64,000 nt of DNA from QHXM01 sp032160705 (lineage in GTDB: Bacteria > Acidobacteriota > Blastocatellia > Pyrinomonadales > Pyrinomonadaceae): NCBI GenBank assembly GCA_032160705.1, contig JAVHVE010000024.1, positions 1 to 64,000 on the forward strand, given 5' to 3'. Both the position numbers and the translations under genes were made by a program. Each line of letters begins with the position of its first letter. Position 1 is the stretch's first letter. The notes beneath the pieces are model-generated. The model did no database searches, was not told the origin of the DNA, and saw only the letters and a program-made list of their open reading frames with translations. Shown in pieces: positions 49,607 through 58,200 of the stretch.

Positions 49607-51979
49607 ATGGGCCAGACGGTTCACACGCATCGTGACTTATGGGCGAAAAGCCTGGACAAAAGCGCGAACGCTCTTGGTGATGGCGAAAGCTTATTGCAAC
49701 ACTCAGTCAACATCACAACCGTTGCTCGTCAGCTATGCCGCCAATTACCGTTTCCCGAAAGTGAACGCGCGGATTACGAAGAAGTCTTGCTTCAAGCGGC
49801 AGCGTTCCATGATTTGGGTAAGGCGGCGACGGGCTTTCAACGCATGTTGCGTGAGGGGCGCAAGTTTATCTGGAAGCATCGCCACGAGACACTTTCAACC
49901 GTGCTGGCATACAAGCTTAATCCGCAACTCGACCCATGCGCCCTTTTCGCAGTTCTCACGCATCACCAAAGCATTCCTAACGACGGTATCTCTGGTGACG
50001 GGGAAAAGTGTCTGCCGCCGACGGAACTCCCGCCGGACTTCGGAGGATTATTTGAGTCAAGGGATTGGCAGCAAATGCTCGCAGAGTTACGCTTAAACTG
50101 GGAATCGTTGCAGGATGTCGTGGCGCGTTTAGCACGCGTACTCAAACGCCCGCTCGCAGAACTGTCGCCGGACACTCCGTTGTTTGAATTGGGAATAGAA
50201 CCCGTCTGGCTTGATAGAAGCGCGCGAAAGCAACGCAGAATCCCCGACGAACAAAAGTGGCGCGCAAGCCTTTTGCGCGGACTGCTAATCACCAGCGATC
50301 ATCTGGCGTCCGCGATTGACCCGCGCACAAGCGCGCATCCGAAGCCGCTTGGAATCCCGCGTCTGACGGACTACTCCGAAATAATCAAAGAGAAAGAATT
50401 GCCGAAAGGCGTGTCGCTTTTGCCTTTTCAGCAACACACTGCGAACATGGAGGGCGATGCGATTTTGAAAGCTCCGACCGGCTCCGGCAAAACGCTCGCC
50501 GCGTTGCTTTGGGCAGCGCACAATCAAGTAGAGAACGGGAGATTTTTTTACATTCTGCCTTACACTGCGAGCATCAATGCAATGGCTGACCGCATCAAGT
50601 GCATCTTTGATGCGAAATCTCCTGATGAAGAAAAGAGACGGGGAAAAGTTGACGACTCTTTGGTTGGCGTATTGCATCATCGGAACGCCGATTATCTTTT
50701 CCGCTCGATGGAGAATGAGGAAGGTGCGCAGCAGCGCAATAAATCCGCGCGCCATCTGAGCAGCTTAGCGCGCGAGATGTACCACCCAATCAGAGTCTGC
50801 ACGCCACATCAGATTTTGCGATTCGCGCTTTGTGGGCGCGGTTGGGAAACAGGACTTTCAGAGTTCCCACGCGCCTGTTTCGTTTTCGATGAAATTCATG
50901 CTTTTGAGCCGTTGCTTGCTGGATTAACACTTGCAACAGTGCGTTTGCTGAAGCGTATGAACGCACGCATCCTGTTTGCTTCTGCCACTATTCCGCGCTT
51001 TCTCGAAGAAATTATCAAAAGAGAAGTCAACATGAGTGATGCCGATGTGATAGCTCCTGACCCGAACGATGAGCTTGATGCTGCGGTGTGCGATAAAGTG
51101 CGCCATCAAATTGAAGTTCGCAACGGTTCATTGCTCGACAATTTACCTTTCGTCATTGATGAGATACACGCGAGCAGAGAAACTGCGCTCATCGTTTGCA
51201 ATCACGTTGCGACAAGCCAGCATATTTTTGAGCGACTGCAAGGTAAATTTAATGTAATGCTGCTTCACTCACGATTCAACGGTGAGGATCGCAATCGCAT
51301 TGAGAAGGCGATAACTAGCGAAGAAAAACCGACTGTTTTAGTTGGCACACAAGCCATCGAAGTCTCGCTCAATATTGATTATGATCGCGGCTATACCGAA
51401 CCCGCACCCGCTGACGCGCTCGGTCAACGCTTCGGGCGTATTAACCGCAAGGGCAATCTTCCGCAGCCTGCGCCCGTCGTTGTTTTCTCCAAGCCTTCAG
51501 CCGGATACCTGTACGATCAAATCCTGACTGATAAAACCGTTGATCTTTTGCGCGCCATTGGTGAACTAACGGAAGCAGAACTAACAGACCTTGTGGATAA
51601 GGTTTATGAACAAGGCTATCCACAGAGTGCGGCGGAAGATTTTAATAATGGCAATAACAATTCGCATATCAACTGTTTTGAGAGCGAAATCATCGCCGGA
51701 ACATATCGCCAATGGACTGATGATATTTTTGAACAGACTGATGGACAAGTTGACGTACTGCCGGATTCATTGCTCACTGAATTTATCGAGCGACGAAAGC
51801 AAAAACGATTCATCGAAGCCTCACAGTTGCTTGTCCCTATCCGTGCCGGACAAAAATTTAAAGCCTTAAAGATGGATGCGCTACGTTACGACGAGGATTT
51901 AAGAGAATATATTACCAACCTCGCTTATGATTCAGAAGTTGGTTTGAAATCAGACGAGCGTTCATCAACTATCTTTTGA
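49607..51979 (+). CDS. cas3: Cas3 nuclease-helicase
   Basis: 790 aa. The N-terminal HD nuclease domain (about 1-230) carries HSV (H32), FHDLGKA (H68, D69), WKHRHETLS and THHQSIP. The superfamily 2 helicase follows with Walker A KAPTGSGKTLAAL, Walker B FVFDEIHAFEP, motif III FASATIPR and motif VI QRFGRINRKGN. It degrades the target strand after Cascade recruitment. HD and helicase lie in a single protein, as usual. Downstream of its stop the operon is interrupted by a cas4 fragment and a toxin-antitoxin insert. Confidence 0.94.
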   Translation: MGQTVHTHRDLWAKSLDKSANALGDGESLLQHSVNITTVARQLCRQLPFPESERADYEEVLLQAAAFHDLGKAATGFQRMLREGRKFIWKHRHETLSTVLAYKLNPQLDPCALFAVLTHHQSIPNDGISGDGEKCLPPTELPPDFGGLFESRDWQQMLAELRLNWESLQDVVARLARVLKRPLAELSPDTPLFELGIEPVWLDRSARKQRRIPDEQKWRASLLRGLLITSDHLASAIDPRTSAHPKPLGIPRLTDYSEIIKEKELPKGVSLLPFQQHTANMEGDAILKAPTGSGKTLAALLWAAHNQVENGRFFYILPYTASINAMADRIKCIFDAKSPDEEKRRGKVDDSLVGVLHHRNADYLFRSMENEEGAQQRNKSARHLSSLAREMYHPIRVCTPHQILRFALCGRGWETGLSEFPRACFVFDEIHAFEPLLAGLTLATVRLLKRMNARILFASATIPRFLEEIIKREVNMSDADVIAPDPNDELDAAVCDKVRHQIEVRNGSLLDNLPFVIDEIHASRETALIVCNHVATSQHIFERLQGKFNVMLLHSRFNGEDRNRIEKAITSEEKPTVLVGTQAIEVSLNIDYDRGYTEPAPADALGQRFGRINRKGNLPQPAPVVVFSKPSAGYLYDQILTDKTVDLLRAIGELTEAELTDLVDKVYEQGYPQSAAEDFNNGNNNSHINCFESEIIAGTYRQWTDDIFEQTDGQVDVLPDSLLTEFIERRKQKRFIEASQLLVPIRAGQKFKALKMDALRYDEDLREYITNLAYDSEVGLKSDERSSTIF

Positions 51980-52007
51980 CATTTATTCGGACACCCTTCA
52001 CGGAGTT

Positions 52008-52127
52008 ATGACAAAAGAAAATGAATCAAAACAACTGCCCACATTCACCGGCACGGAAGTCGGCTATTACTTCATCTGCCCGAAGAAACGAGTAGAATTG
52101 AAATGTAATCATTTCCTTAAGTCTTAA
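52008..52127 (+). pseudogene. Truncated duplicate of the cas4 5' end
   Basis: A 39-codon frame beginning MTKENESKQLPTFTGTEVGY with YFICPKK matches the start of the intact Cas4 at 52958 over about 18 residues (LPTFTGTEVGYYFICPKK). It then breaks exactly into CRISPR-repeat-like sequence. Silent differences between the two copies show the duplication is not recent or came from a relative. The break shares CGAA microhomology with the repeat. Confidence 0.75.
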
Positions 52128-52162
52128 CGACCTGTCGCGGCTTAATCGAACCAATGTGGAAT
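52092..52162 (+). CRISPR. Degenerate repeat / spacer-like / repeat unit (mini-CRISPR)
   Basis: 52092-52104 (GTAGAATTGAAAT) matches the last 13 nt of the array repeat at 11 of 13 positions and keeps 7 of 8 nt of the predicted crRNA 5' handle. 52105-52139 is a 35-nt spacer-length segment. 52140-52162 (GCTTAATCGAACCAATGTGGAAT) matches the first part of the repeat with one deleted G, then diverges. The unit lies 47 nt before the UPF0175 antitoxin start. Either a CreA-like guide RNA gene or an array remnant. Confidence 0.7.
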
Positions 52163-52208
52163 CAATGCGCGATGGTCACTTGATGAGCGTAAGACGAAAG
52201 GAAAGAGC

Positions 52209-52475
52209 ATGGCGGAATTAACCATTGAGTTGCCCGAAGAGATTGAGCGGCAGCTTGAAGCGGCATGGGAGAATCTGCCGCGCCGCGCGCTGGAGGCAGT
52301 GGCTGTTGAGGGTTACCGTTCGGGGGCGTTGACCAGAGGGCAGGTCGGAAGTCTGCTTGAGCTGAATTTCTGGGAGACCGAAAGCTTCTTGAAGGAGAGA
52401 GCGGCTTTTCTTCAGTATACTCTCGAAGACCTTGAACAAGACAGGCTCACACAACAGCGCCTGCGCTCAAAATGA
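52209..52475 (+). CDS. UPF0175-family antitoxin
   Basis: 88 aa. The UPF0175 pattern is clear: LTIELPEEIERQLEAAWENL, then ALEAVAVEGYRSGALTRGQVGSLLEL and NFWETESFLKERAAFLQYTLEDLEQD. These are small HTH-type proteins paired with PIN-like DUF3368 toxins. AAAGGAAAGAGC precedes the ATG. The 4-nt overlap (ATGA) with the next gene indicates coupling. It is inserted in the cas operon between cas3 and cas4, directly after the mini-CRISPR unit. Confidence 0.88.
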   Translation: MAELTIELPEEIERQLEAAWENLPRRALEAVAVEGYRSGALTRGQVGSLLELNFWETESFLKERAAFLQYTLEDLEQDRLTQQRLRSK

Positions 52476-52954
52476 TCGTCGTTTCAGACACCTCGCCGCT
52501 CAACTACTTGATCCTGATCGGACAGGCGTGGCTTCTGGAAGAGTTGTATGAGCGGGTGATGATTCCACAGGCTGTCTGGGCGGAGTTACAGAACATCGCC
52601 GCACCCGCTCCGGTTCTAGAGTGGGTGGCGAATCTCCCCGCCTGGGTTGAGGTTCATGAAGTCCCTGACCCGGACCCAACTTTGAGTCTTGATCCAGGTG
52701 AGCAAGAAGCGATCACATTGGCGCAACGGTTAAAGGCTGACGTGATCTTGCTGGACGAGCGGAGTGGCCGTGAGGCAGCAACAGCGCGTGGCTTGGCAGT
52801 TACCGGCACGCTCGGCGTTCTTGAAGCTGCCGCCGAGCAAGGATTGGTTGACCTGGCAGCATCTCTCGCGCGGTTGAGACAAACCAGCTTTCGCGCGCCC
52901 GCAATTCTTCTGGAAGAGATATTAGAGCGCCACGTGAGACGAGAGCAGGAGTAA
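52472..52954 (+). CDS. DUF3368 PIN-like (VapC-type) toxin
   Basis: 160 aa. The PIN-fold acidic residues are in place: VVSDTSPLNYLILIG (first Asp), AVWAELQ (Glu), LDPGEQEAITLAQRLKADVILLDERSG (Glu and Asp) and the family-typical VTGTLGVLEAAAEQGLVD. It should be a Mg-dependent RNase, and most relatives cleave tRNA or rRNA. It is partnered with the UPF0175 antitoxin and ends 3 nt before cas4, so it is read within the cas operon. Confidence 0.9.
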   Translation: MIVVSDTSPLNYLILIGQAWLLEELYERVMIPQAVWAELQNIAAPAPVLEWVANLPAWVEVHEVPDPDPTLSLDPGEQEAITLAQRLKADVILLDERSGREAATARGLAVTGTLGVLEAAAEQGLVDLAASLARLRQTSFRAPAILLEEILERHVRREQE

Positions 52955-52957
52955 TCC

Positions 52958-53470
52958 ATGAGCGATCCAACTCCAAATAGCCTTCCAACCTTCACCGGCA
53001 CGGAAGTCGGATACTACTTCATCTGCCCGAAGAAGCTGTGGTGGTTCGCGCATGGGGTGCAGATGGAGCAGGAGAGTGATCGTGTGCGGATGGGGCGGCT
53101 GGTGCATGAGGAGAGTTATGCGCGCAAGAAGAAGGAGTTGAATATTGATAACCGGATCGTGCTGGATTGGCGCGAGGACGGCATCATCCACGAGGTGAAG
53201 CTGACGGACAAGATGGAAGCGGCGCACGAGATGCAACTTCTCTATTATCTCTACTACCTGAAGCTGAAAGGCGTCGAAGGTTTGCGCGGGCAGATTGATT
53301 ACCCGAAGCTGCGCGAGACAAAGATGGTGGAGTTGACCGCAGAGCTTGAAAAAGAGATCGAAGTCGCGCTTGAGCGGATGAAGGAGATCGTCAATTCAAA
53401 GCACGCGCCGGAAGTGGAATGGATGAAGATTTGCCGCTCGTGCAGCTATGCGGAACTGTGTTGGGGGTGA
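52958..53470 (+). CDS. cas4: Cas4 Fe-S exonuclease
   Basis: 170 aa. Fe-S ligands are Cys23 (FICPKKLWW) and Cys159, Cys162, Cys168 (CRSCSYAELC). The RecB-like nuclease core has GRLVHEES, DWREDGIIHEVKLTDKME and AAHEMQLLYYLYYLK with the expected Asp/Glu/Lys. It trims prespacers and helps choose the PAM with Cas1-Cas2. It starts 3 nt after the toxin stop and 9 nt before cas1. A truncated relative of its 5' end lies at 52008. Confidence 0.94.
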   Translation: MSDPTPNSLPTFTGTEVGYYFICPKKLWWFAHGVQMEQESDRVRMGRLVHEESYARKKKELNIDNRIVLDWREDGIIHEVKLTDKMEAAHEMQLLYYLYYLKLKGVEGLRGQIDYPKLRETKMVELTAELEKEIEVALERMKEIVNSKHAPEVEWMKICRSCSYAELCWG

Positions 53471-53479
53471 AAAAAGGGT

Positions 53480-54685
53480 ATGGCACGCCATTACTATCTC
53501 ACACGAGCGGGCCGACTGAGGCGTCGGGACAATACACTCTGTTTTGAGCCTGCGGCGGTGGAGGACGCGCCCCGGACGGAGAGCGGCTTGCCCGGCATAG
53601 ACAGCCTTGAGCAATTTGAAGAGAACCTGTCTGCGGTCGAGATCGGCGCAACGGGCGAAGACGGCATGGGCGACCTCGCGCTCGATCCCTCGATGGCGGA
53701 AGATGAGCCGGAACCGCTCACACTCGAAGAGGCCGCCATCGAGGAAGAGAAGGCTGTGCCCGTGAGAGTGGGCGAGCGGCGAGTGATCCCGGTCGAAGAC
53801 GTGGATGCGATCTGGGCTTTCAACGAGCTTGATTTGAATGCGCGCGTGCTGGTCTTTCTCTCTCAGCATAAAGTGCCCGTGCATTTCTTCAATTATTATG
53901 GGTTTTATGCGGGTTCGTTCTACCCGCGCGAATACCTGCACGCGGGCTATCTGGTCGTCAGGCAGGTGCGACACTACGCGAACCGCCGCTTACGGCTGAA
54001 GATCGCGCGCGAGTTCATTCGTGCGGCGATGCATAACATTTTGCGGAATCTGCGTTATTACGGCACGCGCGGCGTGGAATTGCAGGAGCAGACCGAAAGC
54101 GTGCAGGCCGAGATGCTGCGGCTCGAAGCCGTGAATACGATTAATGAGCTGATGGCCTGCGAGGGGCGAGCGCGAGCAGCTTACTATCAGGGCTTCGCGG
54201 GCATCCTGCGCCAGGACTTTGAATTTACGAAGCGTGTGCGGCGTCCTCCTGACAACATCGTCAACGCGCTCGTCTCGTTTACGAATGGATTGGTTTATAG
54301 CGCCGCACTGACGCAAATTTATCGCACGCAGCTTGACCCGACGATCAGTTTCCTGCATGAGCCGGGCGCACGCCGTTTCTCGCTCGCGCTGGATTTAGCG
54401 GAAGTCTTCAAGCCGCTTCTCGCCGACCGGATGATCTTCAAGCTGCTGAACAACCGGCAACTAGGCGAGCGGGATTTCGCGCAGGACTTGAACTGCTGCT
54501 ATTTGAATGAGCGAGGTCGCAAGACTGTCTTGAAGGAATGGGACGCGCGTTTACAGACCACTATCGAGCATCGTCGGCTCAAGCGCAAAGTGAGCTATGA
54601 AAGATTGATGCGGCTGGAATGCTACAAGCTGGTCAAGCACCTGACAAATGTCGAGCCATACGTTGGCTTTCGCGCCTGGTGGTGA
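53480..54685 (+). CDS. cas1: Cas1 integrase with acidic N-terminal insertion
   Basis: 401 aa, some 70 longer than ordinary type I-B Cas1 (about 330). The active-site residues are present: Glu228 (MACEGRARAAYY), His293 (FLHEPGARRFSLALDL) and Glu308 (AEVFKP). The extra segment, about residues 24-99, interrupts the N-terminal beta-sandwich between NTLCFEP and RRVIPVEDVDAIWAF. It is strongly acidic (EDEPEPLTLEEAAIEEEKA), so probably a disordered loop. It integrates new spacers with Cas2. It lies 9 nt after cas4 and 26 nt before cas2. Confidence 0.94.
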   Translation: MARHYYLTRAGRLRRRDNTLCFEPAAVEDAPRTESGLPGIDSLEQFEENLSAVEIGATGEDGMGDLALDPSMAEDEPEPLTLEEAAIEEEKAVPVRVGERRVIPVEDVDAIWAFNELDLNARVLVFLSQHKVPVHFFNYYGFYAGSFYPREYLHAGYLVVRQVRHYANRRLRLKIAREFIRAAMHNILRNLRYYGTRGVELQEQTESVQAEMLRLEAVNTINELMACEGRARAAYYQGFAGILRQDFEFTKRVRRPPDNIVNALVSFTNGLVYSAALTQIYRTQLDPTISFLHEPGARRFSLALDLAEVFKPLLADRMIFKLLNNRQLGERDFAQDLNCCYLNERGRKTVLKEWDARLQTTIEHRRLKRKVSYERLMRLECYKLVKHLTNVEPYVGFRAWW

Positions 54686-54711
54686 GAAATTGATAAGCTG
54701 GAGACCGCGTT

Positions 54712-54975
54712 ATGTATGTGTTGGTCGTTTATGATGTCGAAGTTGCGAGAGTCGTCAAGGTTCACAAGTTTCTGAAGCGCCACCTGCACTGGGTGCAAAA
54801 CTCTGTCTTTGAAGGAGAATTGACCGACGCTCAGATCGAAACGGTCAAGGCAGGTTTAGGGCGACTGCTTAATGATGAAGCTGATTCGGTCTTAATCTAT
54901 ACATCTCGCGATCAGCGTTGGCTCACAAGAGAGACTATGGGACGCCAACGCAGCGAGATTAGTAATGTAGTATGA
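54712..54975 (+). CDS. cas2: Cas2
   Basis: 87 aa, the normal size. It begins with a ferredoxin-fold strand ending in Asp (MYVLVVYDVEVARVVKVHKF), then LKRHLHWVQNSVFEGELTDA and SVLIYTSRDQRWLTRETMG. Cas2 dimers bridge two Cas1 dimers during spacer integration. It is the last gene of the operon, 250 nt before the first repeat. Confidence 0.94.
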   Translation: MYVLVVYDVEVARVVKVHKFLKRHLHWVQNSVFEGELTDAQIETVKAGLGRLLNDEADSVLIYTSRDQRWLTRETMGRQRSEISNVV

Positions 54976-55225
54976 GTGACTTACCTTAAATAAGCAGGCT
55001 GATATTCGTCGTCGGCCTCCAGTAAAATCAGGCAATCTATTCACAATAACCCGATAGATATTGAGACTAAATGCTATAAACCAAGCATCCATTTAGGATA
55101 GTCCTAGTCGTCATCGTCCCGCGTTTTATGCAGGATTGCCGCCCGACGACCGCAGGCAGTAAAAATCTAGCCGTTGAATGACGATTTATTAGGAAATTTC
55201 GGTGAGTCTCTTCATTTCTGGCCGG
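54976..55225 (+). promoter_or_regulatory. CRISPR leader
   Basis: A 250-nt AT-rich, gene-free stretch between cas2 and the first repeat. That this is the leader end follows from the intact first repeats here and the mutated repeat at the far end (59845). No clear promoter boxes with correct spacing were found; a PIN/IHF site could not be assigned. Confidence 0.7.
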
Positions 55226-58200
55226 GCTTGAATCGAACCAATGTGGAATTGAAACCGAACCAAAGACCCGAAGCTCGTCGGGGAAGTTGACGGCTTGAAT
55301 CGAACCAATGTGGAATTGAAACATAACTACTTCTGCGATGACTATGCGTTTCACAAAGGCTTGAATCGAACCAATGTGGAATTGAAACCTCTTCCGAAAA
55401 TCCTTGCCGTCCGAAGAGATTATTCGCTTGAATCGAACCAATGTGGAATTGAAACCGCAAAAGGCCGTCAAAAGTTATGTTGACAATGGGCTGGCGCTTG
55501 AATCGAACCAATGTGGAATTGAAACAGGCGAAAGAATCGTCAATGCGCAGGACTTACAGGGCTTGAATCGAACCAATGTGGAATTGAAACTCCACTGCGA
55601 TTGACGCTAGGGCGTCACTGTTGGTCGCGCTTGAATCGAACCAATGTGGAATTGAAACGATGGTGTGCTGGTCAATCAAGTGCTGGCCGGCGAAGGCTTG
55701 AATCGAACCAATGTGGAATTGAAACGTGGATAGATGCGGCCTGAGCGATAGCCCATCTCAAGGCTTGAATCGAACCAATGTGGAATTGAAACTTGATTCA
55801 GCGGTGGGCCACGTCACTGACGCTTCAGTGCTTGAATCGAACCAATGTGGAATTGAAACCGAGAACGGTGTGAATGTTGACGAGACCATTCCGGTGCTTG
55901 AATCGAACCAATGTGGAATTGAAACCCCAAAACAGTACGGGCAGCGTCACGCCACACGATAAGCTTGAATCGAACCAATGTGGAATTGAAACTCATCCGG
56001 GAAGATGGTGTGAGTGATGACGATCTTTGCGCTTGAATCGAACCAATGTGGAATTGAAACCCCCGTGAGCCACACGTTCACGATTTAACGAGTATGGCTT
56101 GAATCGAACCAATGTGGAATTGAAACTTGGGAAAGAAAGTTCAAAGTGAATAGCTCCCCCACGCTTGAATCGAACCAATGTGGAATTGAAACAACGAATG
56201 CATGGGTGGATATACACAGGGAGAGGCGCAGCTTGAATCGAACCAATGTGGAATTGAAACCAAGGTAGTATCAGAGTTAATCACTCCAGTGTCTTTGCTT
56301 GAATCGAACCAATGTGGAATTGAAACCTGACCCCCAAAGCGACGAAGGTAAGGCGTATTACAGCTTGAATCGAACCAATGTGGAATTGAAACCTAGTCAT
56401 GCTTGGTGATCCCGAGGGTAAGGATTGGGGCTTGAATCGAACCAATGTGGAATTGAAACTTTTGTCGAATGCTCCGCGCGGCATGGTCTTGCCGGGCTTG
56501 AATCGAACCAATGTGGAATTGAAACTTTTTATCGGGCGAGACACCTCAGTCAAAGCGCTGGTGCTTGAATCGAACCAATGTGGAATTGAAACGCAGTTGA
56601 CAGCGAAACCCTCGAAGGGATTCTCGATAGCTTGAATCGAACCAATGTGGAATTGAAACTAGGAACAATAGCGGGCGGCGCGTTGGGACTCTCGGGCTTG
56701 AATCGAACCAATGTGGAATTGAAACGAAGTAGCGTTGTTACCTATTCAGGCTTTAATTGCACGAGCTTGAATCGAACCAATGTGGAATTGAAACGAATGA
56801 ATGGGCAGGCCCATGTCTCCCCGGATGTCAGGCTTGAATCGAACCAATGTGGAATTGAAACTCTTCTCGCGGGTCAGAGCCAGACGTGCTTCGTTCAACG
56901 CTTGAATCGAACCAATGTGGAATTGAAACCTTTTCTGGCGAATACGTTCGATTTGTTCGGTCGTTAGGCTTGAATCGAACCAATGTGGAATTGAAACGTC
57001 CACTGTCTTCAACGCGCAGCATCACAATCGCTGCGAGCTTGAATCGAACCAATGTGGAATTGAAACCGTGAAGAACACGACTGGTCTGCCGGGTGACACC
57101 GAAGTGACGGCTTGAATCGAACCAATGTGGAATTGAAACGGGTAAAGGAATTCAAACGCGCCATCGGATCAAAACGCGCTTGAATCGAACCAATGTGGAA
57201 TTGAAACCCCTCCGATCCGTCCGATCCGCAACCCGCGTTAACGGCTTGAATCGAACCAATGTGGAATTGAAACGAAGACGCTGCCGAATGAATCCTTCAG
57301 CAGTCCCATGCTTGAATCGAACCAATGTGGAATTGAAACTCTCAATGTTACCGGCAAAGATTGTAGACGAGAGAACGAGCTTGAATCGAACCAATGTGGA
57401 ATTGAAACATGAGCTTTACGATACGGTCTACACGGAAATGGCTTGCTTGAATCGAACCAATGTGGAATTGAAACACGGCAGATATTCGTACTTGCCGAAA
57501 CTATGGATGGGCTTGAATCGAACCAATGTGGAATTGAAACGAAACATAAAAGACCTGACGTTGGGCGAGTTGCGAGAGGCTTGAATCGAACCAATGTGGA
57601 ATTGAAACTCCAGCCTTCCGGCCTTTCGTATCCAAGCGAAACCACGCTTGAATCGAACCAATGTGGAATTGAAACCATTTAATAATGCGCCCCGTGCTCA
57701 CTTGTAGAAGTGTGCTTGAATCGAACCAATGTGGAATTGAAACCTCAAAGTCGCGGCGGCTGCCTATCAACTGGGCGCTATGCTTGAATCGAACCAATGT
57801 GGAATTGAAACCCTTGCAAATCTTGGAAGCTCTTTATCGCGGCGAGATGCTTGAATCGAACCAATGTGGAATTGAAACCTGGGCATGGTCAGCCAACAGA
57901 GCGGTGGATTATCTGCTTGAATCGAACCAATGTGGAATTGAAACACTAACTTAACCGGTTCTGCTGTGACTGCTACTTCCGCGGCTTGAATCGAACCAAT
58001 GTGGAATTGAAACGGACTTGAAGTCTTCAGGGAGAATTGACCAGCCACGGGGCTTGAATCGAACCAATGTGGAATTGAAACCTGGCAAGAGACGCTTGAC
58101 AACTTACGCAAGCGGGAGCTTGAATCGAACCAATGTGGAATTGAAACATAGCGTCGCCAGCTTGCGTCGGAATGACGCCGAAACCTTGAATCGAACCAAT

